Below, piece after piece: positions 8,168 through 17,344 of a DNA stretch of 20,709 nucleotides. The position numbers were made by a program, and so were the translations under genes. The stretch comes from Carex sylvatica (taxonomy: Eukaryota; Streptophyta; Magnoliopsida; Poales; Cyperaceae). The number at the start of each line of letters is the position of its first letter. Positions within the stretch are counted from its first letter, which is position 1. The stretch is from assembly GCA_964058845.1 (NCBI GenBank), contig CAXKVR010000918.1:1-20709 (forward strand), given 5' to 3'. Below the pieces are notes generated by a model, which was not told the DNA's origin, made no database searches, and was given only the letters and a program-made list of their open reading frames with translations.

Positions 8168-9154
8168 ATGGGAGGGTATGGAGATAGACCACTTCTGAAA
8201 CTTAATCACTGGCATGGAGCTAGGGTCAGTTCTCAACAAGGAGTACAAGGGCCTCAACATTCCTCACCCAGCCCTCCGCTACATCCAGAGGATCCTGATT
8301 GTTACCATCTTTGCACTAGGCGAGACAGTCGCCCGTGCCAACATAGAGGACCTCCAGCTCATGGATCACATGCTCCGCCCGGACGAGGAGCTTGAGTGGC
8401 CAGACCGGATGCTCTTCATGATCCAGCACTAGATTCGTCAGCAGCGCTCCACGAGAGTAGGAGGCACCATCACCATTTGCGCCAGGGTGACATTATATGC
8501 GGTGGTCCACGACTCCCTCATCGCGGACAGACAGGAGTTGCCCATCCAGGGTGACATTATATGCGGTGGTCCACGACTCCTGGATGCCAATGCCTACCGC
8601 TCGGCCAGATTCATCAGGATACAGCGCGGCATTGCTGGTCATCGCACCAAGTATCTTTGGCGCATGCCGGATGAGAGGACTACCTACACCTTGCCCTTCC
8701 CCGCACCCCTCTCCTTCGATGATAGGAGCACTTGGCTCTTTACTGCACACTTGTCCGGGCTAGCCCAGGACCACCCTCACCTCCCATTCAGTCACGCCAC
8801 CAGTCTCCTCCCTGTGAGGATGTGCTCATGGAGGATGCATCGCCATCTCCACCACAGCCACATGCACAACCCTCTCCCCCACAGACACATGCATCCACCT
8901 CTTCCACCACTGACCCCACTATGCAGGACTTGTACCGTCTTATCACTGCTATGCAAGACACACAGCTCGATATATGTGCCACTCAGGTCACCATGCAGGC
9001 AGTTCAGACCCAACAGGATGACACTCTTCGCGACATCCAGCAGTAGGTGGTGGCTAAGGGTGAGCGGCTCTCCGGGATTGAGGATGAGTTACGCGACTAG
9101 CGCTTCTACGATGACTATGGGTACTACTCAGAACCATACTCTCCACAGGATTGA
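8168..9154 (+). pseudogene. Extra non-catalytic ORF of the Athila-like element (degenerate)
   Basis: This ORF follows the pol remnant. A first block (8214-8432) reads LNKEYKGLNIPHPALRYIQR and ILIVTIFALGETVARANIED; it resembles the plant 'putative retrotransposon protein / ATHILA ORF' type found in many Athila-group elements, by memory only. A TAG ends it. Homology-like sequence continues from 8487 (VHDSLIADRQELP, LDANAYRSARFIRIQRG). After a frameshift near 8735, a Pro/Ser/His-rich stretch (PSPPQPHAQPSPPQ) leads to a Gln-rich predicted coiled coil (LITAMQDTQLDICATQVTMQ, VQTQQDDTLRDIQQ), TAG stops, and an acidic/Tyr tail (RFYDDYGYYSEPYSPQD). The function of this protein class is unknown. It could be an env-position ORF or a captured gene. 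Base composition is GC-richer than the surroundings. Confidence 0.6.
8482..8580 (+). repeat. 35-bp perfect direct repeat, 64-bp period
   Basis: The sequence starting CCAGGGTGACATTATATGCG is present identically at 8482-8516 and 8546-8580. The 29 bases between differ. It lies inside the extra Athila ORF and shifts its frame (64 is not a multiple of 3), so it is a local duplication that damaged the ORF. Confidence 0.9.
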
Positions 9155-10188
9155 TCAGGTTTGATTTCTTTTCTCCTAGCTTTATATTTTCTCTATCTTT
9201 CAGTCTTGAAGCATTGAGGACAATTCTCAAACTAAGCTTGGGGGGAGACATTTTGCATTCTAGGTTTATTTACTTCTATTTAGGACTTGTTTACCTACAA
9301 TTAGATCATGTTTACCCATTTGTTGCATTTTTAGGTGAAACTTACTTGAATTGCTTGAATCAGGGATTTGTTGTGAAATTTTTTGGTGATAATTAGGACG
9401 ACCCCGACTTAATTAGAACTAACCTCATAATGTACCATAGAACTACTTTAGATGAGATTATTTTGAGAACTTGGAAGGATGAAAACTTGAATCATGTCGA
9501 AAAAGAATTTTAAAACTGAATTGTGCCTTTAAAATAGGGAAATGAGATTTTAAACAACAGAAAGATTGGGATATCCATTGGTATGAAAGAATACCAGTGG
9601 ATGTGTGTATTCATGGTATATGCAAATGAAAAAGAAAAGAAATAAATTTGTTTTGAAAAGATGGAGAATATAAGAGTACTGGCAATAAGTCCTTAGGGGC
9701 GCCTTTGAGCTCGTCTCCCAATTTTAGAAAAAAAAGAGTACTAGCACAATCCATCTGAATGCCTTTGAGCTCAAGAAAAAAAATCAATCAAAAGACTTTT
9801 GCATATATCAACACACGAAATCCGTAACTTTTTAACCTAAGCTTGTTCCAAGCTTGGGGGGGCAAAAAAGAAAAAAAAACACCATAAAACGAAGGCATTA
9901 TTTCAGAAGAAAAGTGAAATATTGATAAATTCGAGTAATTAGTCTTTACAAATATCAAAGCATCTCAGAATTTGAAGTTTGATTGGTAAATTTGTGAGGT
10001 GAATCAAAATTGGTTCAGAAAAGGCCTAAATTTTATCAAAATGATTCTAAAGATTTCAGATAATAGTGACTCATGTAAGCTTTCACAATTAGTAATTCAT
10101 CTTGCATTTAGATAGTTTAAAGACCTACCTGGTACCTGAGTTGGGATTTTTTGCTTGAGGACAAGCAAGATTTCAGCTTGGAGAAATT
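9155..10188 (+). other. Athila 3' internal non-coding region with polypurine tracts
   Basis: This is AT-rich and without a supported ORF. Two modules have the same layout, TTGAGGACAA followed by AAGCTTGG-type purine runs: 9214-9248 (AAGCTTGGGGGGAGA) and 10155-10188 (AGCTTGGAGAAATT, directly before the LTR). A third G-run, AAGCTTGGGGGGG, is at 9850-9862. The one abutting the LTR is the likely primer for plus-strand synthesis; the others may be older or auxiliary tracts. Another short duplication is GCCTTTGAGCTC, at about 9701-9712 and 9761-9772. Confidence 0.65.
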
Positions 10189-11545
10189 TGATAACTCGCA
10201 AATATGTCTATTTTCCGACCCCCTATTTTATGCCAAAACTTGTGTTTAAATCCATTAAATCGGTCGTATTTCATTGATTATCTATAGAATATGATACTGC
10301 TGCAAGTTTGTTCTTATTTTGCAGGAATCGGGTGAAATCGAGGAGAAATCTGGCTTTGAGAAGTTCTGACAATGGCCATACAGCATCCTGTTCGGACCGT
10401 ATCAATCTCGACACAATCACTAGTTTGACCGTTGACTCGACCACAGAAGAAGCACATTGACACGGACCGTATCGAGTCCGACACGGGTCATGTCAGACAA
10501 ATGTGACAAGAAATCTGGAGTTATGGAAAGAAGTCTGAAGGAAGGAAAGTCGACCTTAGAAACATATAAGCAGGATTCCTTACTCCATGGGAGGTATCTA
10601 ATCATACAGGAGCTACCCCTAGGCATCTTCTTGACGGCTGACTTAGAGGCGAAGTAGAGAGGAGGAAAACGCAAGATTTTCGATGATTCTTCTCTGTATA
10701 TTTTGGGTTTTGTCATGAATTGTCTTTCTTACTCTTGTTTTGTTACTTCTAGGATGATTTTTGAGTAGATTTATAGTTTCTAGGGTTATGATGTAGTCGA
10801 ATACTTTGTTTATTTGCTTGTTATTTGATTATGAGTTGATTCTTGTGTTTGCTTTCTTGAGTATTATTTTAATTGCTTTTTTGAAATTGATTGATTATTC
10901 TTTGGTTTGACCACTAAATGAGGCCTCACCTATAAGGTAATGTGTCCAATTTGATACTTCAACCTGACTAGTATTTGAGGTAGGTTTAAAACCGAGAGGT
11001 AGAATCAATAGTAGCCGAGAGGTGAACTTTCCACACATCGAGAGATGGTGGATACCTTTAGTAAACCAAACAAGTGACTTAGGTAATTCAAACCAACAAA
11101 CGAGAGTTAAGATTAGAACTCTTAGAGGATTAAATTGCAATTCCGTTACCGAGTTTATTAATCCAACAAACGAGAGTTGAAGTTTAGAAATATCAGGTAT
11201 GGTCAGTTTAGCGCAAAAATCAGATAACAACAGTAATTACTCGAAGCTGACACGGACCGTGTCAAATCCAACACGGGTCGTGTCAGCCGACAGACAGAGT
11301 TACAGATGAGTCAGAAACCCTGGAAACCTTTTTAAAATAGTTTAAAAACTGAAATTTAATTTACCAGTTATTTATTATTACTGTCATTAGGATATAAAAC
11401 TAACAAACTAACTTTTCACACACTTCTAGTATTTAAAGTAATTTAGGTTAAGTCTAATTTATATTTTAACCGTCCATTGGATCGATACCTTATCATACTA
11501 CTTGATAGGATTGTGCATTTGCAATCCGATTCGGAAAGTATAACA
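10189..11545 (+). repeat. 3' LTR of the Athila-like element
   Basis: It starts TGATAACTCGCAAATATGTC immediately after a purine tract and ends ..GTATAACA at 11545, about 1357 bp. Beyond 11545 the sequence is copia pol coding on the other strand, which fixes the right border well. The inside carries at least four or five copies of the GACACGGACCGTGTC palindrome family (10389, 10459, 10480, 11249, 11270). A repeated CCAACAAACGAGAGTT occurs near 11091 and 11162. No second LTR is present for comparison. A small ORF at 10457-10657 is not supported as a gene. Confidence 0.75.
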
Positions 11546-12350
11546 AGGTTTAAAAGGTACAGTCTTCTGTACTAAAACTTTGTAGTACACTTCTGGTGTG
11601 AACATATCTCCCCCTGCAAACTCAACATCCTCAAAAAAATTTGTATTTTCCATATCAAAAACTAAAAATTATGTGTGATTATAAAACTTATAACCCCTTG
11701 ATTGCTCAGGATACCCAATAAAATAATAACTAACTGTTCTTTCATCCAGTTTCTTTTCATGTGGCCTATAAGGCTTTGACTCACCTGGACAATCCCACCC
11801 ACGCAAATGTTTTAAATTAGGCTTTCGCCCATTCCAAATTTTGTATAGGGTTTTGTTAGTTGCTTTAGTGGGTATTCTATTTAGGATATGTGCTACTGTC
11901 TTTAAGGCTTCACCCCATAGATTATTTGGTAGAGAAGTGCGACTCATCATAATTCTTACCATGTCTTTAGGCGTTCTATTGTGCCTCTCAAAAACATCGT
12001 TCATTGCCGGCGAACCAAGCAATGTATTCTGAGGCACAATGCCTCATTCATCTATGAACTGTGCAAAATGCCCTTTACATTGTTCTCCTGATCCATCATA
12101 TCTGCCATAATATTCACTACCACGGTCAGATCTAATGGCCTTAATGCGTTTGTTAAGTTGTAACTCAACTTTCGCTTTGAAACTTTTGAACATGTCAAGG
12201 GCTTGAGCCTTTTTCTTAATTAAATACATGCAGCCATATCTTGAATAGTCATCTATGAAACTAATAAAATATCGTTGACTATTTCTTGTAGCCATTGGAA
12301 ATGGACCACAGATATCGGTATGAATTAATTCTAAGACTTCTAAACACTAT
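11546..12350 (-). pseudogene. Copia integrase core and C-terminal region
   Basis: The integrase catalytic core carries all three acidic positions: Asp in HTDICGPFP, Asp in IRSDRGSEYYG, and Glu in FERHNRTPKDMVR. It also shows FIDDYSRYG and LPNNLWGEALKTVAHILNR. The downstream region continues with KPNLKHLRGW and YYFIGYPEQSRGYKFYNH, then after a frameshift NTNFFEDVEFAGGDMFTPE up to the Athila junction. Defects are a TAG just before CLEVLELIHTD (about 12345-12347) and a TGA after QFIDE (about 12044). The second acidic motif is followed by a short GRYDGSGEQCKG segment typical of one copia lineage. Confidence 0.85.
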
Positions 12351-12628
12351 TTGGCTTCATATTTTCTAAAATTGGTTTGTTTCCCTTTTATGCAATTTAT
12401 ACAATCATTAAGATCTGAAAAATTTAAGGGTTGAAGAATTTTATTTGACACAAGTCGTTCAATTTTGTATTTATAAATGTGACCTAATCGTTTGTGCCAT
12501 AATGTAGTTGAATTTTTATTAGTTATTTTTTTCTTACTATTTGTATCGACATACAAGGTTTCAATATATGAACTATTGACATCCAAAGAATACATATTAT
12601 CATAAACCAAAAGAAAACCAGAACCAAC
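12351..12628 (-). pseudogene. Copia GAG-pre-integrase zinc-binding domain
   Basis: The zinc-binding HHCC domain that precedes integrase is seen as WHKRLGHIYKYKIERLV, then DCINCIKGKQT. The two His and two Cys are present. It is continuous in frame with the integrase except for stops (TAG near 12629 upstream and near 12346 downstream). It joins the protease end (SLFHDSK, stop, VGSGF). Confidence 0.85.
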
Positions 12629-12945
12629 CTATTTTGAATCATGAAACAAACTAAAGTTTTGATTTCCAAAAGAACAAGTAAATCCATACTTATCCAATGC
12701 AGAAATAGAAATTAAATTACGTCTAAAAGATGGTACAACAAAAGTCTCATACAAATTCAAATATAATCCTGATTTTAACAATAATCTATAAGTCCCAATA
12801 GCTTTCATCTCAACTTTATTGTCATCGCCCACAAAGATGAATCATCACTTTGCTTCCGGTAATTTAGGCAGCCCTGCAAATATATACTTATGTGAGTAGT
12901 TACACCTGAATTTATCCACCAAGTATATCTAGATTAGAAGATAAA
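12629..12945 (-). pseudogene. Copia aspartic protease, active site lost
   Basis: The copia protease region reads WWINSGVTTHIS where the family has W-x-x-DSGA-x-x-H. The catalytic Asp is Asn (codon AAT, 12910-12912), so the enzyme would be inactive even with a restored frame. After a frameshift near 12835 the frame continues FVGDDNKVEMKAIG, VVPSFRRNLISISALDKYGF and GNQNFSLF, ending at a TAG. These match the usual flap and C-terminal protease segments. Confidence 0.85.
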
Positions 12946-12984
12946 TTAACTTCTGAATAAACCATAACAAGAGATTTACCTTTC

Positions 12985-13830
12985 TTAGCACGCCAAGTGT
13001 GATAATTTTGGCAGTCAATCTTCTTGTGTCCAACCGCACCAAAGGTGTAACAGGCATTTTTTGACTTGGCAACTGATTTGCCCTTATCTTATTTCTTGTT
13101 GGTAGTCACTGCAACATCCTTATTATCCTTAGTCTGATCAGATTTCTTACGCTTAGCTGAAGTCTTAAATTTGTAAGTTGTAGCAAAATAGACACTTTTT
13201 GTCGTATCATGTTTTAGTCTTTCCTCTTTTTTCACACAATGGAAGATGAGTTCATTAAGTGGTCATTTGTCATTTTGACAATTATAGCTCACCTTAAACT
13301 GTCCAAAGTGTGAAAGAAGAGATATCAATGCCAAGTGCACTAAGATATCATCAGAGATCTCCAACTTAAGCGCCCTTAGTTTTGAAACAACATTAGACAT
13401 CTTCATGATGTACTCCCTAATACTTCACTTATCTTTATATTTCATTGAGACAAGTTTTGTTAAGAGTGTACCAATTTCAGACTTTTTATTTTTAACAAAC
13501 CTTGTCTCGACTTCAGCTAAAAATGTCTTAACATTAGTAATCTCATCAGAAATCAAGCCTCTAAATGCCTCTGGAATGAACCTTTTCATGATCATTAGAC
13601 TCACTCTATTGGATTTGTCTCACTTTTCCTCAACCTTCTTTTCATCAGGGGTTCAGGTAGCAGTAATTTTGGAACAGTCTATTCTGAATGCTAAGTCTAA
13701 ATTCATGACACTAAGAGCTATCATAACACTCTCCTGCCAATACTTGAAATTGGTATCATTTAACATCGAAATGTCTTTTAGGCCAGTAGTAATGCTAGCT
13801 GAAAAATTCAAACAAAAAACCACACAAAAC
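12985..13830 (-). pseudogene. Copia gag with damaged zinc knuckle
   Basis: Read on the minus strand from about 13826, the sequence shows TTGLKDISMLNDTNFKYWQE (the copia Gag N-terminal motif), then FIPEAFRGLI, VKTFLAEVETRF, LLTKLVSMKYKD and IREYIMKMSNVVSKLRAL, followed by a basic Lys-rich tail. At least four in-frame stops are seen. The nucleocapsid zinc knuckle reads CYTFGAVGHKKIDC, so the second Cys of CX2CX4HX4C is Phe (TTT, 13041-13043). No ATG is visible at the expected start; TTTTTCAG just before CTAGCATT looks like a splice acceptor, which is only a possibility. Confidence 0.8.
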
Positions 13831-14866
13831 AAACACGATTTAGCAAAAAATTATGATTTTTTTTAATTATGTTCAAATAAAAGGCTAAACTTAACCATCA
13901 TAATAAAATATTGGTTTCCATTAATTGATTACCGGAGGGTAAATAATTAACTTCTTATGATACTTTGGCGTAATAATAAAGTACTGATAATTCAATAACA
14001 TATCCACAACATGCCTTCCGAAGGGCCGACATTATTGACATATATATTAATCATAATAATCATCAGTATCCTTTAATATCACTAAATTGTACATAAAACT
14101 TCAACAATCACTATCTTTCGGAGGACCGATTAAAGATTGCTTTCATTGAATGTACACTTAATTCTTTTTATATAATGAACTTAAATTAACTTTGTCAAAA
14201 GAGGCACTAGAGAGTACAATAAAGACTCCATTAATTTAATTCAAGATATATATAATTTCAATGCCTTTGTAAGAATCATAATCTATACCTTTATCATAAA
14301 ATAAAATAAAATTCAATAAATATAATTGCATCATAACAATTGCAGTTATTTTTGAATTTACCCGAGCCTAGTGCGAACGCACTAAGAATGAGTGCATCCG
14401 CACTGCCTCCAAATATTTTTTTTTTATTGTCTGAATTTAGGAAAACAAAAAATAACTGCATTTATTATGCTGAATTAATACATGATCTAGAGAGAGACTT
14501 TAAAATTGGAAGCATCTTAAATAACCATACAAATTTAGAAATTTCTTTCTAATTTTGTGAATCCCGTTTTAGAAAATTTATTAAAAATTCCATATCTGCC
14601 CCCAAAAACTAAAATTTTTCAGGATTAAATATTCTTTGATTAGAATTTTGTAATTTCATGTGGAAATCCTCGAGCAAACTCTAACCAATGGAATAACATA
14701 AACTTGGGCAATCATGGTCTTAATTAAATAAAAAATTTGTGCTTTCCAAACTTTAATTTTAAGATCAAGATAATCAAGAGAAAATCAACAAAATCGATGA
14801 AATGACATCAATTAATTCATAATTCTCTCTAGATTCTTAAAGACATAATCCTTCCGCATAGAAAAC
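13831..14866 (-). other. Copia leader between primer-binding site and gag
   Basis: This AT-rich stretch of about 1 kb is without a supported gene. It holds two copies of the AGTGCG-CGCACT palindrome (14370-14383, 14391-14404). It also holds related GC islands in an AT background: CCTTCCGAAGGGCCGA near 14013, TTTCGGAGGACCGATTA near 14116 and ACCGGAGGGTAAAT near 13931. These may fold locally. A leader of this length is long for copia. Confidence 0.55.
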
Positions 14867-14877
14867 CTCTGATACCA
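14867..14877 (-). other. Primer-binding site (initiator Met tRNA)
   Basis: On the minus strand TGGTATCAGAG lies two bases after the 5' LTR end. It is the standard complement to the 3' end of initiator methionine tRNA used by plant copia elements. It fixes both the element's direction and the inner LTR border. Confidence 0.9.
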
Positions 14878-14879
14878 CT

Positions 14880-15820
14880 TATTAGGGAATCATAAAGGCC
14901 AAACAATTATGCATTATCTAGAAATCAAACACTTATATCTCATCTAGGGGTCAAACACCTACACCCCAGGGAAGAAGAAATAATTTTCAACTTAACGTAA
15001 GTACCATCCTATGCCAAAGAGACTCAAAATATAATCTTAAGTGTAGAATATAATACCTGATTCCATGTCGTTTGTCATGGAATCTCAAAAGCCTATGGTG
15101 GAGCAACAACTGTCTCCGTGAGCGCGAGACAAGACTCTAGATGCCAAGAATTCCCTCTCGCCATTTTGGTTGAATCGTGGATTAAGTCTTCCAAAGCAAC
15201 AAGATTTTTCCTTGAGAAATCCTCTCCAATTTTCTAATGGATTTCTCCTCTCAATTCTTTTAATGGTGGAAGAAGGGAGAAGGCACTCAAATTCTGTATA
15301 AAAATAACTTCTCTTCAGAATTCTGAGTTGAGTTGGTTATCGTGTGCCTTGGGAACCCGAATTTGTCTAGTGTGGACGCACTAAGACGCATCCAAATAAC
15401 CGTCTTTACTTTAGCCCCGAATTTGCCCAAGTCCTGAGTGCGTCCGCACTAGGCTAGGACTTTTGTTATGCACTGAACCTCAGAAAATCGACTAAATACC
15501 CAGTGCGTCTGCACTAAACTTGGACTTTTTCCTAAAGTTCTCAGAAATTGGCTAAGTGCTAAGTGCGTCCGCACTGATAGTCAGTGCGTTTGCACTCAGG
15601 GTTCCAGAAACCAGTTTTCTGCATTTGCAAATCTCAGAATCAATGATTTGATATTTGACTAAATTGTTCTACACATTTATGGATTACATCTTATTGAATA
15701 CATCAATTGTCTAATGTCTTAATTTCTTATTAGATCACTTTAATTGTGACAACCATATATGACAGTATACAATTCGTAATTATATTACATATATGCTCAA
15801 CGTTGGATTAAGATCCAACA
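14880..15820 (-). repeat. 5' LTR of the copia element
   Basis: On the minus strand it begins TGTTGGATCTTAATCCAACG at 15820, a common copia LTR start, and ends CCCTAATA at 14880, two bases before the primer-binding site. The length is about 941 bp. The last bases are TA rather than CA, probably a decay change. Five AGTGCG-CGCACT palindromes lie within it, at 15369-15382, 15437-15450, 15502-15515, 15562-15575 and 15583-15596. No partner LTR is in the window. Confidence 0.8.
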
Positions 15821-16494
15821 GCAAAATCTGTGGTATTATTCTTTTGTTTCCTTTTATCTCAACATTGTTATAATCAATGACAACTCAATTTCACTAACCT
15901 TCATACATCGAACTGTCAGTGTGTTTGTTTCATAACTGACTTCATACCAATTCCTTTAAACATTTTTTTTCTCAAGTTAATTAATCCTGATTTCATACCA
16001 ATACCTCTTTGTGCACTGCTATTTTCTAATTATTTGTTGTTCTGTTCCTTTGCAGTATTAACATCTATCTTCACCCGGTGCACGCATAACATTTTCATTT
16101 TACTACAGTTATTAAGGTATCCCTCTAATCTACTTGAGAAAAATATATTCTCCAACCTAACAAGAATGCATAATTTATTTTTGCAAATCTGTTGTAAATG
16201 GTTATTTTATTATCTGTATATTATATACATATATTTATACAATTAGATATATTTTTTTCCAATCCATTAAATATTGTTGTAATTAGACATGAGGACTTTA
16301 GATTTGTTTTTGATGGATTTTACTTTATGTGTATTCATGTTATGTTATAGAAGTGTTGTCCATGTCATAATTAATCAATTAAATATTATTTTTTTATTTT
16401 AGTAAGACAAAAGTCTACCAACTGCTAAATTCTCATCTAGATAAAAGAAACAACCAATTTCTTCATAATGAAGAATCGATTATTCGTCCAAACT
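15821..16494. other. AT-rich intergenic DNA, nothing recognised
   Basis: I see no coding homology, RNA gene or clear repeat here. The open frame at 16034-16246 is AT-rich and unlike any known protein. Confidence 0.5.
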
Positions 16495-17296
16495 TGATCC
16501 CTATTTCCTAATTCATAGAATTTTCTAATAGTAATGTCTTTCTTTTTAAACATTTTAATGTTTTAATTTTTTACTTTTGAGATGGTTACCGAGTTGAATG
16601 ATGTCAGCAAAGAGAAATTGGGAGCGTGATATAGTCCATTGTACAATTCTTTAATATTATTTCTTTGACAATATTAACTAGAGATATTTCAACTTCCGTT
16701 GCTTGAGATCATGATATAATTAACTCAAATTTAGTAGCGTGTAAGCTTTTAAATGAAATTTTTCCTTTTTTCTTTTCTTTCTTTTTTGCTTTTGCAATTA
16801 ATATATTCTCTTTTCCACCTTTATTTTAAAATTTTGGGTTGAATAATTGCAACTTTCCAGGTTAATCCTAAATATGGATCTCAATTACCAAATTCATAGA
16901 ATTTTATATAATACTAGCCATGTCTTTTTTTAACATTTTTAATGCTTTAATTTCTTACTTTTGAGATGGCTGCTGAGTTGAATGAGATCAACAAAGAGAC
17001 GTGATATAGCCCACTGTACTATTCTTTAGAATTGTTTATTTGACTATATTAAATTAACTAGAGATATTTCAACTTGCATGAGATCATGATATATATATAA
17101 TTATGTGAGTCAAATTTAGTAGCGTGTGAGCTTTTAAATAATATCATTTCTTTCTTGCTTTTTTACCTTTTGCAATTAGTAGCGTGTGAGCTATTTTTCC
17201 TTTCATATGTTGCAATAGTTGCACGATAATATTATTAATATATAATTATCTTTTCTACCTTTATTTTCAAATTTTGTATTGAATAATTGCAACCGT
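16495..17296. repeat. Tandem duplication (~0.4-kb unit, two copies) upstream of the DUF247 gene
   Basis: Copy 1 (about 16495-16859) and copy 2 (about 16875-17296) align along their length. Shared landmarks in order are AATTCATAGAATTTT, TTACTTTTGAGATGG, GAGTTGAATGA, GTGATATAG, AACTAGAGATATTTCAACTT, GAGATCATGATATA, CAAATTTAGTAGCGTGT, ACCTTTATTTT and TTGAATAATTGCAAC. Copy 2 has extra sequence near 17165-17225 with a third TTAGTAGCGTGTGAGCT. Divergence is moderate by eye. The second copy ends about 50 bp before the TATA box of the gene. Confidence 0.8.
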
Positions 17297-17344
17297 CCCA
17301 ACACCTTAGATTTGAAATTATACTGAAGCCTGATGATAAAACGA

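Larger units (their letters stand above)
5690..11545 (+). mobile_element. Athila-like Ty3-gypsy retrotransposon, 5'-truncated and internally deleted
   Basis: In order the element has the gag end, protease, partial reverse transcriptase, an extra non-catalytic ORF, a long non-coding region with G-rich purine tracts, and a 3' LTR (10189-11545). The 5' LTR, primer-binding site and most of gag are missing. The C-terminal half of RT, RNase H and integrase are also absent, so it is a defective copy. Diagnostic Athila features are KAITLRS at the end of gag, a protease with DLGAS, and an RT start with RRLNPNLKEVVKKE and IDYRKLN. A 15-bp palindrome recurs in gag, the protease linker and the LTR. The right end falls inside copia pol sequence, which resumes at 11546. 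The left border near 5670-5690 is only approximate. Confidence 0.85.
11546..15820 (-). mobile_element. Ty1-copia retrotransposon, 5' part (LTR to integrase), interrupted
   Basis: Read on the minus strand, the order is 5' LTR (15820-14880), primer-binding site, leader, gag, protease, GAG-pre-integrase and integrase: the copia order (integrase before RT). RT, RNase H and 3' LTR are absent. The coding homology is cut at 11546 by the end of the Athila LTR, with ..TVPFKP the last copia residues. Stops and frameshifts in every domain show it is dead. The five bases AGGTT next to the junction would be the target duplication, but the matching copy beyond the Athila left end is not present, so a later deletion removed that side. 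Confidence 0.85.

Noticed and set aside
8493..9013. Minus-strand and alternative-frame ORFs in the GC-rich Athila ORF region
   Set aside because: Cys/Gly-rich translations are by-products of the Pro/His-rich plus-strand frame.
10895..11230. 111-residue minus-strand frame in the Athila LTR
   Set aside because: LTR sequence is non-coding in this family and the translation resembles nothing known.
13405..13866. 153-residue plus-strand frame
   Set aside because: It is the complement of copia gag, whose motifs are recognised on the minus strand.
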